64,000 nucleotides of DNA from Schistosoma mansoni (taxonomy: Eukaryota > Platyhelminthes > Trematoda > Strigeidida > Schistosomatidae): the NCBI RefSeq assembly GCF_000237925.1, contig NC_031495.1, positions 22,198,163-22,262,162 of the forward strand, written 5' to 3'. This document shows, piece after piece, positions 63,360 through 64,000 of this stretch. Under the pieces are notes generated by a model that was not told where the DNA came from, made no database searches, and was given only the letters and a program-made list of their open reading frames with translations. Both the position numbers and the translations under genes were made by a program. Each line of letters opens with the position of its first letter. Within the stretch, counting starts at the first letter, position 1.

Positions 63360-63830
63360 TAATAGCTTCAATTGACCCATGATTTCAACTATCAAAATTT
63401 AATAAACTTCAATGATTGAGATCATGAGTCAATTGAAGCTAGACAACCAAGAAAAAACTTGAATGAACTGGATGGCCGTTTCGTCCTTTTGTGGCGCTCC
63501 TCGACAGTGCGCATCCACGATCCCGCCTCGCGAGATTCGAACCCAGGACCTATTAGTCTCACGCGCGAGTGCTTAACCACTAGACCACTGAGCCAACATC
63601 CGACGGTGTTAATGTCTACTTCAACCGATCCACGAAATTGAGCGACACATCCACCAATGTCTTCAGTGAGTGACTATCTCACAACAGACCTGTTTGAACT
63701 CCACTGGCCACTGCTTCTCACTTGAACTCCAGGAAATACCTCATGGAGCCAGTCATTGATGAGTATATGTCGATTATTATCAGAAGGGGTTTTGTGGATA
63801 TTATTGTAATTTCAATAGGTGAAATCATGA
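63360..63830 (-). mobile_element. Long hammerhead/tRNA SINE copy 6 with TSD
   Basis: The minus strand carries A box TGGCTCAGTGGTCTAGTGG and B box GGTTCGAATCTCGC (63530-63597). A decayed hammerhead follows (63465-63515; the core reads TCGAGGA and the triplet ATC). About 220 bp of further body lies at 63600-63830. Short inverted arms (63364-63393 against 63415-63446) sit at the left end. The sequence GTCAATTTAATAAA occurs at 63346-63359 and 63831-63844, a likely 14-bp target duplication, though part of the right copy could be element sequence. Confidence 0.75.
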
Positions 63831-64000
63831 GTCAATTTAATAAAACACTTCATACAAAATCTAGCATATTAAAGATAATCTTTTCGTATGACAAACATTT
63901 AAATTAAATGAAAATTCTAGTTTTCAATTATATTATTATCATAGATTTACACAGTTATATACATGTTACAAGTGTTAATATGATATAATATCAATCTAAT

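Overview
The window is eukaryotic, AT-rich and intron-rich, and almost certainly comes from a blood fluke (genus Schistosoma). The evidence is the repeat set: Smalpha-type SINE copies with a hammerhead ribozyme, an SR2/SjR2-like RTE LINE, a second schistosome LINE lineage, Penelope-like pieces, and Gypsy-type fossils. Very short introns (50 and 63 bp) beside introns of 1-4 kb also fit. I cannot fix the species.

The main gene is a 13-exon SARM1 (sterile alpha and TIR motif NADase) orthologue on the + strand, 7079-32611. All splice phases are compatible and sum to 3606 nt (1201 aa). It has a long low-complexity N-terminus, an ARM domain, two SAM domains and a TIR domain. The likely catalytic glutamate is the first codon of exon 12. 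Its introns hold antisense and sense retroelement debris, a polypurine tract, and a hammerhead-bearing SINE about 180 bp before the last exon.

Downstream, 30.1-31.3 kb (-) and 33.8-36.5 kb (+) are two different decayed LINEs; the second is interrupted by an LTR-like insertion. 36.5-48.4 kb is mostly non-coding apart from SINE remnants. 48.4-53.2 kb is a nested repeat block: 290-bp inverted arms (about 99% identical) flank a pol-less LTR fossil with two 159-bp LTRs and a Gypsy RT fragment. One arm carries a hammerhead SINE with a 15-bp target duplication, and the other arm preserves the empty site.

A compact intronless barrier-to-autointegration factor gene (BANF1/BAF) lies at 53819-54091. 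A Penelope-like RT fragment is at about 57.9-58.2 kb and a large hammerhead SINE copy at 63.4-63.8 kb. The rest is AT-rich sequence in which I see no gene.

The most unusual signal is a dispersed tRNA-like SINE family with its own hammerhead core, distinct from Smalpha. At least three copies have foldback (inverted-arm) structure bracketed by target-site duplications, so the foldback form itself appears to have been inserted.
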